This document shows, piece by piece, positions 19,298 through 27,369 of a stretch of 49,082 nucleotides of DNA (the first letter of the stretch is position 1; each line of letters starts with the position of its first letter). The stretch is from Alphaproteobacteria bacterium (GTDB lineage: Bacteria; Pseudomonadota; Alphaproteobacteria; Acetobacterales; Acetobacteraceae). A model generated the notes under the pieces. The model did no database searches, had not been told where the DNA came from, and worked only from the letters and a program-made list of their open reading frames with translations. Made by a program: the position numbers and the translations under genes. The stretch spans positions 1 through 49,082 of the forward strand of contig JAFKFI010000104.1 in NCBI GenBank assembly GCA_017307285.1, written 5' to 3'.

Positions 19298-20677
19298 ATG
19301 CTGTTCAACTCCCAAGTCTTCATCCTGCTGTTCCTGCCGGTCGTGCTCGCCGGCTACTACGCGCTGGCGGGAAGCCGCACGTGGCGGCAGGCCTGGGTGG
19401 TGCTGGCGTCGCTCGGCTTCTACGGCTGGTGGGATGTGCGCTTCGTCCCGCTGCTCGCCGGACTCACCGTCGCCAACTGGCTGATCGTCCGCTGGTTCGC
19501 CCGTGTGCGCGCACCGTGGATTCCGGTGCTCGGCGTGGTGCTCAATCTCGCGACGCTCGGCGTGTTCAAATACGCCGATTTCTTTCGCGGCACCGTCTAC
19601 GGCGTGCTGGGCGACGACTGGCAGCCGTGGAGCCTGATCCTGCCGCTCGGGATCAGCTTCTTCGTGTTCCAGAAGATCTCCTATCTGATCGATCTCAAGC
19701 GCGGCGACCGGCACATCTACGGCTTCCTCGATTTCTGCATGTTCGTGATGTTCTTCCCGCAGCTCATCGCCGGGCCGCTGGTGCGTCACAACGAGATCAT
19801 CGACCAGTTCCGCCTCGACCCGCGCCGGCCCGCGATGTGGGAGAATCTGTCGCGCGGCTTCTTCCTGTTCCTCATCGGCGTGGCGAAGAAGGTGGCGATC
19901 GCCGACACGGTGGCGCACATCGCAGACCCGCTGTTCCAGAAAGCAGCCACCGGGGTGCTCAGCGCGGCGGAGGCCTGGGTCGCGACCGGCGCCTACACGC
20001 TGCAAATCTATTTCGACTTCTCCGGCTATTCCGACATGGCAATCGGGCTGGCGCTGATGTTCGGCCTCTGTTTGCCGCTGAACTTCAATGCGCCCTACCG
20101 CTCGCTGTCGGTGCGCGATTTCTGGCGGCGCTGGCACATGACCCTGTCGCGCTTCCTGCGCGACTACCTCTACATCCCGCTCGGCGGCAACCGCTGCGGC
20201 CCCGTGCGCCAGGCGTTCAACGTGGTCGCCACGATGCTGCTCGGCGGCCTTTGGCACGGCGCCAACTGGACGTTCGTTGCCTGGGGCGGATTGCACGGTG
20301 CCGCGCTGGCGGTGAACCATGTGTGGTCCGGCCGAGGCTTCCGCCTGCCGCGCCCACTGGCCTGGCTTCTCACCTTGCTATTCGTGATGGCGTGCTGGGT
20401 GCTGTTCCGCGCCGAGAGTTTTACGACCGCCGGCCGCGTGCTCGCTTCGATGGCCGGCGCGCATGGAATCGGTTCGATCGACCTCAACCGCGAGAAGGTC
20501 GTGGCACTGGTCGCGGGCACGGCGGTCGCGCTGCTCGGGCCGACCAGCCAGGAAGCGGCCCTGTCCCGACTCTCGCCACGCGCCTGGGTCGCGGTTCCCG
20601 CCGGGGTCGCGATCGTCTATCTGCTCCTGCTCACAGGCGGCCGACTGCCGAATGTCTTCATCTACTTCCAGTTCTGA
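19298..20677 (+). CDS. MBOAT family membrane O-acyltransferase (AlgI/PatA-like)
   Basis: This is a 459-residue polytopic membrane protein with about ten or more hydrophobic segments. MBOAT hallmarks are FPQLIAGPLVRHNEI (154-167), YFDFSGYSDMAIG (238-250), DFWRRWHMTLSRFLRDYLYIP (274-294 region) and LLGGLWHG with the invariant His320, then GLHG with His333. AlgI- and PatA-type members move an acetyl group across the inner membrane for O-acetylation of an exopolysaccharide or peptidoglycan. Its stop lies 26 bases inside the next gene, an SGNH-like protein, which is the usual partner. No polysaccharide synthesis genes are adjacent, so the acceptor glycan is unknown. Confidence 0.92.
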   Translation: MLFNSQVFILLFLPVVLAGYYALAGSRTWRQAWVVLASLGFYGWWDVRFVPLLAGLTVANWLIVRWFARVRAPWIPVLGVVLNLATLGVFKYADFFRGTVYGVLGDDWQPWSLILPLGISFFVFQKISYLIDLKRGDRHIYGFLDFCMFVMFFPQLIAGPLVRHNEIIDQFRLDPRRPAMWENLSRGFFLFLIGVAKKVAIADTVAHIADPLFQKAATGVLSAAEAWVATGAYTLQIYFDFSGYSDMAIGLALMFGLCLPLNFNAPYRSLSVRDFWRRWHMTLSRFLRDYLYIPLGGNRCGPVRQAFNVVATMLLGGLWHGANWTFVAWGGLHGAALAVNHVWSGRGFRLPRPLAWLLTLLFVMACWVLFRAESFTTAGRVLASMAGAHGIGSIDLNREKVVALVAGTAVALLGPTSQEAALSRLSPRAWVAVPAGVAIVYLLLLTGGRLPNVFIYFQF

Positions 20678-21725
20678 TCCGACCTCCGACCGCGCCGCGT
20701 GGCGCCGGTTCTTCCGGCTGTTCGCCGGCACGGCCGCCGTTGTCGCGGCGTTCGTCTATCTGTTCGTCGCCACCGTCGATCCATTCGACAACCTGCCGCT
20801 CTCGCCGCCTTTCGACCGCGCGCCGATCGCCACCAACGCCCGCTACTCGTTCCCGGCGCTGGCCCGCTCGGACAAGTTCGACAGCGCGATCTTCGGCTCT
20901 TCCACGAGCCGGCTGCTGCGCCCGGCGATGCTGAACCCCGAGTTCGACGCCCGCTTCGCCAATCTCGCGATGAACGCCGCAACGGCCTACGAGCAGTCGC
21001 AGATGCTGAAGGTGTTCCTCAGCGCCCACCCCGCGCCGAAAGCGGTGATGATCGGGCTCGACGACATCTGGTGCCTGACGCGCACCCCAGTCCGCTACAC
21101 GCCTCGCCCGTTCCCCGAATGGATGTACGGCGAGAACCGCTGGGCGGGTTACACGCATCTACTCAACCTCTACGCGGTGGAGCAGTCGGGCATCCAGTTC
21201 GCGACCCTGCTCGGGCTCAAGCCGGAGGTGTACGGGCGAGACGGCTACACGAGCTTCGTGCCGGACGACAGCGAGTACGATCCGGTGCGCGTCAAGATGC
21301 ACCTCGACGAAGCCGCGCGGGCGATGCCGAAGGACACCGCGCCGGTCTCTGCCGCCGGCCTGCCCTACCCGGCAATCGACCTGCTGCGCGAGGATCTCGC
21401 GGCAATCCCCGGCCCCACCACCAAGATCGTGTTCTTCACGCCGCTCAACCATGTGCTGCAACCGGTCGCAGGCAAGCTTCTTGCCGAATGGAACGAGTGC
21501 AAGCAGCGGGTGACATCGCTCGCCGCGCGGACGCCGAATACGCTGGTCGTGGATTTCATGATCCCGAGCCCGATCACCAGCGACGACAACAACTACTGGG
21601 ACTCGGCGCATTACCGCATCGCCATCGCCGACCGGCTGTCGCGCGATCTGGCGGCCGCGGCGAAAGGCCGGGCATCGCCGGATGGCGACTATCGATTGCT
21701 TACCCCGACGATCGCGGCGCGCTGA
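20652..21725 (+). CDS. Membrane-anchored SGNH hydrolase-like protein, likely O-acetyltransferase partner
   Basis: This protein has 357 residues. A basic N-terminus is followed by one transmembrane helix (about 21-42) and a large, presumably periplasmic domain. The block I motif FGSSTS (81-86) places a candidate nucleophile Ser at 83 or 84. The block V pattern DSAH (Asp317, His320) near the C-terminus would complete a Ser-Asp-His triad. This layout resembles AlgJ/AlgX-type acetyltransferases that take acetyl groups from the MBOAT protein. The start ATG 20652 overlaps the MBOAT gene by 26 bases. Its 3' end overlaps lpxK tail to tail by 26 bp. Confidence 0.75.
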   Translation: MSSSTSSSDPTSDRAAWRRFFRLFAGTAAVVAAFVYLFVATVDPFDNLPLSPPFDRAPIATNARYSFPALARSDKFDSAIFGSSTSRLLRPAMLNPEFDARFANLAMNAATAYEQSQMLKVFLSAHPAPKAVMIGLDDIWCLTRTPVRYTPRPFPEWMYGENRWAGYTHLLNLYAVEQSGIQFATLLGLKPEVYGRDGYTSFVPDDSEYDPVRVKMHLDEAARAMPKDTAPVSAAGLPYPAIDLLREDLAAIPGPTTKIVFFTPLNHVLQPVAGKLLAEWNECKQRVTSLAARTPNTLVVDFMIPSPITSDDNNYWDSAHYRIAIADRLSRDLAAAAKGRASPDGDYRLLTPTIAAR

Positions 21726-22683
21726 GCCATTCGGTTAGCAGCGCCTCGATCTCCGCCGGCCGCTCCCACGCGAGCGTCACGCCGACCACCGCGAATTTCT
21801 CCCGCCCTGCCGCCGGGATGCGAACCGCGTCCTTGGCGGTGGTGACCGGCAGCGCATCGAGCCGAGCCGCCTCGGCGATCAGCCCGGCAAGCTCCGCGTC
21901 ACTGTAGGGGTGATGATCGGGAAACGGTCGCCGGCCGACCACGATGCCGCCGGTCGCCTCAACGGTGGCGAAGAATTTCTCCGGCCGGCCAATGCCAGCA
22001 AAGGCCAGCACGCGCCGTCCAGTAAGGAGGGCGGCATCCGGAGCGGGCACGAGACGCGCACGCAGCACCGGAAGGGATGGCGGCAGGGCGCGGGCGGCGC
22101 CGGCATCGTCCGCGCCGATCAGCACCGCGGCCCGGCAGCGCGCCGCCCCAACCGCAACCGGCTCGCGCAGCGGCCCGGCTGGCAGCACACGCCCGTTGCC
22201 GAAACCGTAGCCGCCGTCGACGACGAGAAGAGAAAAGTCCTTGTGCAAGGAGGCGTTCTGCAGCCCGTCATCCATCACCAGCGCCTCGGCGCCGGAGGCG
22301 ATCGCCGCGCGGGCGCTGGCGGCGCGATCGGCGCCGATCCAGGTTGGGGCGGCCTCGGCGAGCAGCAGAGCCTCGTCCCCCACCTCGGCCGCCGCGTCGC
22401 CCGCTTGCACCCGGCGCACGCCGCGCGCCTGACCGCCATAGCCGCGCAGCAGGCAATGCACGCGCACTCCGCGCGCGGCGATCCGGGTAGCGAGGTCGAG
22501 CGCCAACGTGGTTTTTCCCGCCCCGCCGACACTCACGTTGCCGCAGCAGATCACCGGCACGGGCGCGCGCCAGCCCGGTCGCGCGACGCGGCGCGCGGTG
22601 ATCGCTGCGATCGCCGACGCGGCGGGCTGGAGAAGACGCGGCAGGAGCCCGTCGCGCGCCCAGAACTCCGGCGCCCGCCTCAC
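21700..22683 (-). CDS. lpxK: Tetraacyldisaccharide 4'-kinase
   Basis: This is a 327-residue lipid A biosynthesis kinase, which phosphorylates the 4' position of the tetraacyl disaccharide. The N-terminus carries the membrane-associating helix and RRVARPGWRAPVPVICCGN, then the Walker A motif VSVGGAGKT (50-58). MDDGLQN with its Asp-Asp pair is the second signature, and FAGIGRPEKFF and FPDHHPYS are also typical of LpxK. The start is GTG 22683, one base after the waaA stop, so waaA and lpxK form an operon. The length is normal. Confidence 0.95.
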   Translation of the reverse strand: MRRAPEFWARDGLLPRLLQPAASAIAAITARRVARPGWRAPVPVICCGNVSVGGAGKTTLALDLATRIAARGVRVHCLLRGYGGQARGVRRVQAGDAAAEVGDEALLLAEAAPTWIGADRAASARAAIASGAEALVMDDGLQNASLHKDFSLLVVDGGYGFGNGRVLPAGPLREPVAVGAARCRAAVLIGADDAGAARALPPSLPVLRARLVPAPDAALLTGRRVLAFAGIGRPEKFFATVEATGGIVVGRRPFPDHHPYSDAELAGLIAEAARLDALPVTTAKDAVRIPAAGREKFAVVGVTLAWERPAEIEALLTEWLSAPRSSG

Positions 22684-22684
22684 C

Positions 22685-24121
22685 TCACGCGACCGCCGGC
22701 CGCGCTCCGGCCGACATCAGATCGAGCAGCGTCGCGGCCGTGCGCGCGGGCAGGTCGGCATAGCGCGCCGCCGCCGCCATCCCGGCGCGGCCGGCCGCCT
22801 CGCGGGCATCAGGGTCGCGCAGCATGTCCGACACCCACGCCGCCAGCGCTGCTGCGTCCGGCACGTGCGCGACAGCGCCCGCTCCCTCCAGCACCTGGAG
22901 AATGTCGACGAAATTGCCCGTGTGCGGCCCGACCGCGATGGCGCAACCAAGCCGCGCCGCCTCCAGTGGATTCTGCCCCCCGCCGGGCGCCAGCAGGCTA
23001 CGGCCGATGAAGGCGATGCGGCTCAGACGGTAGAGCAGGCCGAGTTCGCCCAGGGTGTCCGCGAGCCAGATGCCGCCTCGGGGCGGGTCCTGGCCGGCGG
23101 AGCGCTGGCTTAGCGACCCCTCCCCCCAACCCCCTCCCACAAGGGGAGGGGGCTTTCTGTTCCCCCGCCCCTTGTGGGAGGGGGTTGGGGGAGGGGAACT
23201 CTCGCCCGCTGAGGAAAAAAACTGCCTGGCCTCGTCGGCCACCTGTCCCCCGCGGTCAGGATGTCGGGGGGCGATGATGGTCAGCAGTCCGGGGTGTGCC
23301 GCGGCCAGAGCGCGATGGACGCCAAGGACGATTGCCTCCTCCCCGGGATGCGTGCTGGCGGCGAGCCACACGGGACGCCCGCGCAGCATCTCGCGCAGCC
23401 GCTCCAGCTCCGCTGAATCGCACGGCAAGGGCGGGGCGGCGAATTTCAGATTGCCCGGTACCGAGACGGCGCGCGCCCCGAGCGCCCGCAGCCGCGCCGC
23501 GTCCGCCTCGGATTGCGCCTCGATCCGCGCGAAACCACCCAACAATTCGCGGGCCGGACCGCGCACCCGCCGCCAGCGCGCGAAGCTGCGCTCCGACAGG
23601 CGTGCGTTCAGCAGCATCACCGGCACCCCTCGCGCGCGGCAAGCCGCCACGAAATTGGGCCACAACTCGCTCTCCACGAATGCCGCCGCATCCGGCCGCC
23701 AATGGTCGAGGAACCGCGCGACCCAGCGCGGCACGTCGAGCGGCGCGAAACGGTGCAGCACGCGCCGCTCCAGCCCAAGCTCGGGTAGCCGTTGCGCGAG
23801 CAGACGGGCGGAGGTCAGCGTCCCGGTGGTCAGCAGCACGCTAGCGTCCGGCGCCTGTTCGGCCAGCGCCGTCAGCACGGGGAACACCGACACAGTCTCG
23901 CCAACGCTCGCCGCGTGCAGCCAGAGCAGCCGGCCGGCGGGCCGCGGCGTCGGGTCGATCCCGCGCCGCTCCGGGAGTCGCGCGGCGATCTCCTTGCCGC
24001 GCCGCACACGGGCATGGAGCAGCAGCCGAAGGCCGGGCGATACGATGGTCGCCGCCCCCGCCCAGAGCGGCAGCAGACTCACCAGGCGCCTCGGCTGGTC
24101 GGATTCGGGCGGGGTCCGCAC
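22685..24121 (-). CDS. waaA: Kdo transferase (WaaA/KdtA) carrying an in-frame repeat insertion
   Basis: This protein has 478 residues, about 50 longer than well-known WaaA proteins. It transfers Kdo to the lipid A precursor at the inner-membrane face. Recognised parts are the N-terminal membrane helix, LHAASVGE (68-75, with the catalytic base Glu75), ESELWPNF (150-157), NARLSERS, VPGNLKF, STHPGEE and the C-terminal WLADTLGELGLLYRL and FIGRSL...GGGQNPLEAA of the CMP-Kdo-binding half. Residues about 309-335 are translated from a palindromic repeat, between ADEARQFFSSAGES and the normal SLSQRSAGQDPP. The insert keeps frame and falls where a surface loop is expected, so the enzyme may still work. 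It is the first gene of the waaA-lpxK unit. Confidence 0.95.
   Translation of the reverse strand: MRTPPESDQPRRLVSLLPLWAGAATIVSPGLRLLLHARVRRGKEIAARLPERRGIDPTPRPAGRLLWLHAASVGETVSVFPVLTALAEQAPDASVLLTTGTLTSARLLAQRLPELGLERRVLHRFAPLDVPRWVARFLDHWRPDAAAFVESELWPNFVAACRARGVPVMLLNARLSERSFARWRRVRGPARELLGGFARIEAQSEADAARLRALGARAVSVPGNLKFAAPPLPCDSAELERLREMLRGRPVWLAASTHPGEEAIVLGVHRALAAAHPGLLTIIAPRHPDRGGQVADEARQFFSSAGESSPPPTPSHKGRGNRKPPPLVGGGWGEGSLSQRSAGQDPPRGGIWLADTLGELGLLYRLSRIAFIGRSLLAPGGGQNPLEAARLGCAIAVGPHTGNFVDILQVLEGAGAVAHVPDAAALAAWVSDMLRDPDAREAAGRAGMAAAARYADLPARTAATLLDLMSAGARPAVA
23116..23197. repeat. Palindromic repeat (type A arms) inside the waaA coding sequence
   Basis: Arm 1 (23116-23152) is identical to arm 1 of the copy at 19189. 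Arm 2 (23162-23197) differs from the other right arm only by a C-to-G change. It is about 81-82 bp long. In the waaA frame it encodes roughly PPPTPSHKGRG and KPPPLVGGGWGEG with no stop codon. Confidence 0.92.
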
Positions 24122-24195
24122 ATGGCCGCGCCGGTAGCACGCGGGCCGAAGCGGCGGAAGCCATGCGCTGGTCGCAGGCGGCGGTGAATGGCCGG

Positions 24196-24435
24196 TCAGC
24201 CGCCCCGAGCGTCCTTGGTCAGCACGGCCGGAAGGTCGGCCGGGAGGCCTTCCACGATGGCTTCCTGATCGGCGAGGAAGTCCGCGTCGTGGTCGGTGGG
24301 CACCGCGTCGGCCACGGCGCGCAACCAGTGCTCGCGGGCCCGTCCTTCCGGCCGGCCTTCACGTTCCCAGATGTAGTAGGCCCGCTCACGGACGCTTCTA
24401 TCCTCGTCGGGCTTCGGCGCGTGCGTTCGCTTCAT
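24196..24435 (-). CDS. DUF2934 family small protein
   Basis: This 79-residue basic/acidic soluble protein has the DUF2934 core RERAYYIWEREGRPEGRAREHWLRA (residues about 14-38). The family is common in alphaproteobacteria and has no assigned function. I chose ATG 24435 because it gives the conserved N-terminus and has GGGAG about 11 bases upstream. A further in-frame ATG at 24504 would add unrelated residues and approach the tRNA-Glu 3' end. It lies between tRNA-Glu and waaA in the same orientation. Confidence 0.75.
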   Translation of the reverse strand: MKRTHAPKPDEDRSVRERAYYIWEREGRPEGRAREHWLRAVADAVPTDHDADFLADQEAIVEGLPADLPAVLTKDARGG

Positions 24436-24525
24436 CGCGAAATGACTCCCGCCTTTGGGACCCAAACTCGGGCGAACGATACGAAACGACCTGCAATCGA
24501 GCAAGAAATTCGCGGGTCACGGCCC

Positions 24526-24601
24526 TGGCGTCCCGTACGGGATTCGAACCCGTGTTACCAACGTGAAAGGCTGGTGTCCTAGGCCTCTAGACGAACGGGA
24601 C
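24526..24601 (-). tRNA. tRNA-Glu (anticodon UUC)
   Basis: The minus strand reads a full 76-nt cloverleaf with encoded CCA. The acceptor stem GTCCCGT pairs with ACGGGAC, followed by discriminator G and CCA at 24528-24526. The D-arm segment TCGTCTAGAGGCCTAGGAC is typical of tRNA-Glu. The anticodon loop CTTTCAC carries TTC. The T arm is ACGGG-TTCGAAT-CCCGT. It lies between recJ and the DUF2934 gene. Confidence 0.96.
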
Positions 24602-24668
24602 AGCGGGGCCGGCGCGGTGGGTAGCGGAGGGTCCGGTGAGGGTCAAGCCGAGCGCGGCCGCCGGGGCG

Positions 24669-26447
24669 TCAGACCAGGGCAGCGTCGGAGATCACGAAGC
24701 CTGGGTTGACCGCGCCGTTCCACTCCTCGGCACGCAGATAACCGGCAAGATGCAACGGCACGCGACCGGTCAGCAGTGCGTCGACGAGATCGCCCTCGCG
24801 GGCGCGGAACAGCATCGCCTTGAGGCGCATGCCGCCACCCTCGCCTTCGACGAAGGCGCGGATCGCAGTCCCTTCGCGACCCACGCGGTCGGCCCGCATC
24901 ACCCGCGCGCGCTGTAGCACGAACACCGGCTCCTCGTTGCCGTTGCCGAAGGGTGCCAAGCGTGAAATGTGCTGCGCAAGCTCCGTCGTGGCACCCGGCA
25001 CGGCGAGCGCGCCCTCGACGGTGAGGTCGGCCGCTGAGGGCAACGTCGACGCGGCGGCGAGCCGCTCGTTGAGCAGCGCATGAAAGTCGTCGAGGCGGCC
25101 GGCGTCTAGCGAGAATCCCGCCGCCATCGCGTGCCCGCCGCCGGTGGCGAGAATGCCAGCTTGGCGTGCGGCAATCACCGCCGCCCCCAGATCAAGGCCC
25201 GTCACCGAACGGCCGGAGCCGCGCGCCATCCCGTCGGCGAGGGCGGCGACGCAGGCCGGGCGGTTGAACCGCTCCTTGATCCGACCCGCCACGATGCCGA
25301 CCACACCGGGATGCCACTGCGCGCCCGCTACCAGCAGTGCCGCATGCCCGGCGGTGGCCTGCTCGGCGGCGGCGCGCAACGCGTCTTCCAGCATCGCCGC
25401 CTCGACCTCCTGACGCTGCCTATTCACCGCGTCGAGCGTCGCAGCCAGCATTCGGGCCTCGACCGGGTCCTGGCAGAGCAGCAAGCGCAATCCGAGATCC
25501 GCCTCGCTGATCCGCCCGGCGGCGTTGATCCGGGGGCCGAGCCCGAAACCGCAGGTGAAGGCGGTCGGCCGGTCCTTGGCCTGCGCCACCTCCAGCAGCG
25601 CCGCCACACCGGGCCGGGCGCGCCGCGCCATCACCTTCAGTCCCTGGCAAACCAGCGCCCGGTTGAGCCCGACGAGCGGCATCACGTCGCACACCGTCGC
25701 CAGCGCGACGAGATCGAGCAGGTCCAGCAGGTTGGGCTCGGGTCGGGTCTGGAAGAAGCCGGCGCGGCGCAGATGGCGCACCGTGGCGACCGCGGTGAGG
25801 AAGGCGACGGCGGCGGCGCAGAGTGAGGTCAGCCCCGAGCCGCAATCGAGCCGATTCGGGTTGACCGTGGCGACGATCGGCGGCGGCGGTCCCTCCGCCT
25901 TGTGGTGGTCGAGCACCACCACGTCGGCGCGACCGTGGATCGCCCGTAGCGCCTCGGCCGCGGCGGTGCCGCAATCGACGCATACGACGAGACTGGCGCC
26001 GCGCAACACGAGCGACTGCAGTGCCGGGCCGTTGGGGCCGTAGCCCTCGGCCATGCGGTCCGGCACATGGTACAGCACGCCGCAGCCGAGCTCGCGCAGC
26101 AGGGTGAGCATCACGGCGCCGCTGCAGGCGCCGTCCACGTCGTAGTCGCCGAACACCGCCACCGTCTCGCCGCGCATCGCGGCGCGCGCGATGCGCTCGG
26201 CGGCAACATCCATATCCGCCATCAACGACGGATCGGGCAGCAACGCCCGCAGGGTGGGTTCGAGGAAATGCGTCGCGTCCTCGATACCGACGCCGCGCGC
26301 CGCCAGCAATCGCCCGACGATCTCCGGCACGCCGTGGCGCTGGGCGATGCCGAGGCCGATGCGCGCCTCCGCGTCGCGCCAGATCCAGCGCCGCCCGCTG
26401 AGGCTGCGGCCGACCCCGAGGGCGGGCGCCGGGACCGCCCCGTTCAT
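24669..26447 (-). CDS. recJ: Single-stranded-DNA-specific exonuclease RecJ
   Basis: This is a 592-residue 5'-3' ssDNA exonuclease of the DHH phosphoesterase family. Motifs are FGDYDVDG (Asp101, Asp103, Asp105), CVDCG (156-160), the DHH motif LDHHKAEG (Asp180-His182) and, near the C-terminus, the DHHA1 signature GGGHAMAAGFSL. The N-terminal QRHGVPEIVGRLLAARGV (36-53) is the typical RecJ opening, and part of its coding DNA is duplicated in glpX. The start ATG 26447 shares its first base with the glpX stop codon, indicating translational coupling. The length is normal, so recJ itself looks intact. Confidence 0.95.
   Translation of the reverse strand: MNGAVPAPALGVGRSLSGRRWIWRDAEARIGLGIAQRHGVPEIVGRLLAARGVGIEDATHFLEPTLRALLPDPSLMADMDVAAERIARAAMRGETVAVFGDYDVDGACSGAVMLTLLRELGCGVLYHVPDRMAEGYGPNGPALQSLVLRGASLVVCVDCGTAAAEALRAIHGRADVVVLDHHKAEGPPPPIVATVNPNRLDCGSGLTSLCAAAVAFLTAVATVRHLRRAGFFQTRPEPNLLDLLDLVALATVCDVMPLVGLNRALVCQGLKVMARRARPGVAALLEVAQAKDRPTAFTCGFGLGPRINAAGRISEADLGLRLLLCQDPVEARMLAATLDAVNRQRQEVEAAMLEDALRAAAEQATAGHAALLVAGAQWHPGVVGIVAGRIKERFNRPACVAALADGMARGSGRSVTGLDLGAAVIAARQAGILATGGGHAMAAGFSLDAGRLDDFHALLNERLAAASTLPSAADLTVEGALAVPGATTELAQHISRLAPFGNGNEEPVFVLQRARVMRADRVGREGTAIRAFVEGEGGGMRLKAMLFRAREGDLVDALLTGRVPLHLAGYLRAEEWNGAVNPGFVISDAALV
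26302..26339. repeat. 38-bp direct repeat, donor copy in recJ
   Basis: The sequence beginning GCCAGCAATCGCCCGACG and ending CACGCCGTGGCG is identical to 26695-26732, 393 bp away in the same orientation. In recJ it encodes the conserved HGVPEIVGRLL region, so this copy is the native one. Confidence 0.95.
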
Positions 26448-27346
26448 CAAGACGACGGCGACCAGGTCTTCCGATCGAAATTGTGGTGCGCCTCCACGTA
26501 GCGCACCGTGCCGGATTTGCTTCGCATCACCATCGAATGGGTGATCGCGCCATGCCCGACACGGCGCACGCCCTGGAGGATGGAGCCGGAGGTGACGCCC
26601 GTGGCGGCGAACATCACGTCGCCCGCAGCCATTTCCTCGACGTTGTATTTGCGTCGCGGATCGCTGATGCCCATGCCGCGCGCGCGCTCGATCTGCCAGC
26701 AATCGCCCGACGATCTCCGGCACGCCGTGGCGATCACGCCGGCCACGTCGCCGTCGCCGATCAGCATGATCCGCGCCCCCGCCTCGCGGCACTTGGCGAT
26801 GATCTCCTTGTGGCGGTCGCGCTCCAGGATGCAGACGACGAGATCGGCGATGCTGCACCGCTTGGCCTGCGCCAGATTGCGCAGATTGAGCCCCGGCGAG
26901 GCGTCGAGATCGACCACGCCCTCCGGCAACCCGCCGCCGACGGCAATCTTGTCCATGTAGATGTCGGGCGCATGGAGAAAATTGCCGTGCTCGGCGAGCG
27001 CCACCGTGGCGAGAGCGTTGGGACCGCCCTTCGCCGTGATCGTTGTGCCCTCCAGCGGATCGACGGCAATGTCCATCGCCGGTCCGCCTTGCCCCACCTT
27101 CTCGCCGATGTAGAGCATCGGCGCCTCGTCCATCTCACCCTCGCCGATCACCACCGTTCCCTCGATGGCGACCTGGTCGAACGCCTTGCGCATCGCTTCC
27201 ACGGCGGCGCCGTCCGCCTCGTTCTTCTGGCCGCGCCCGATCCAGCGGGATGCGGCCAGCGCGGCGGCTTCCGTGACCCGCACCAGCTCCAGCGCCAGGT
27301 TGCGGTCGGTGATTGCGCTCGGGTCCGGCGGTGCCACGTTGTCCAT
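26447..27346 (-). CDS. glpX: Class II fructose-1,6-bisphosphatase (GlpX) with internal replacement; probably inactive
   Basis: This protein has 299 residues, about 30 shorter than usual GlpX. The enzyme dephosphorylates fructose 1,6-bisphosphate (or sedoheptulose 1,7-bisphosphate). The metal and phosphate-binding parts are present: VVIGEGEMDEAPMLY (65-79), VDPLEGTT (95-102) and GDGDVAGVIATA (197-208). The expected continuation with the YMGxGGAPEG substrate loop and the following LRCxGGQMQGRL helix is missing. Instead residues 209-218 read CRRSSGDCWQ, after which native sequence resumes (IERARGMGISDPRRKY, then GDVMFAATGVT). The foreign stretch is an exact copy of recJ DNA in a different reading frame. 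The frame is kept and the downstream part looks conserved. I infer loss or strong change of activity. An assembly error is the main alternative. Confidence 0.9.
   Translation of the reverse strand: MDNVAPPDPSAITDRNLALELVRVTEAAALAASRWIGRGQKNEADGAAVEAMRKAFDQVAIEGTVVIGEGEMDEAPMLYIGEKVGQGGPAMDIAVDPLEGTTITAKGGPNALATVALAEHGNFLHAPDIYMDKIAVGGGLPEGVVDLDASPGLNLRNLAQAKRCSIADLVVCILERDRHKEIIAKCREAGARIMLIGDGDVAGVIATACRRSSGDCWQIERARGMGISDPRRKYNVEEMAAGDVMFAATGVTSGSILQGVRRVGHGAITHSMVMRSKSGTVRYVEAHHNFDRKTWSPSS
26695..26732. repeat. 38-bp direct repeat, recipient copy inside glpX
   Basis: This is an exact copy of 26302-26339. On the minus strand the first ten bases (CGCCACGGCG) fit the native glpX sequence encoding IATA, and the other 28 are recJ-specific. 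It replaces roughly 120 bp of expected glpX sequence. Confidence 0.95.
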
Positions 27347-27369
27347 CGTCGTCTCTCCCCTGGAAGCGT

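Noticed and set aside
26447-26858. Extension of recJ upstream into glpX, in the same open frame
   Set aside because: The extension has no similarity to RecJ except the duplicated 38-bp segment, and overlaps the glpX coding region. ATG 26447 gives a normal RecJ.
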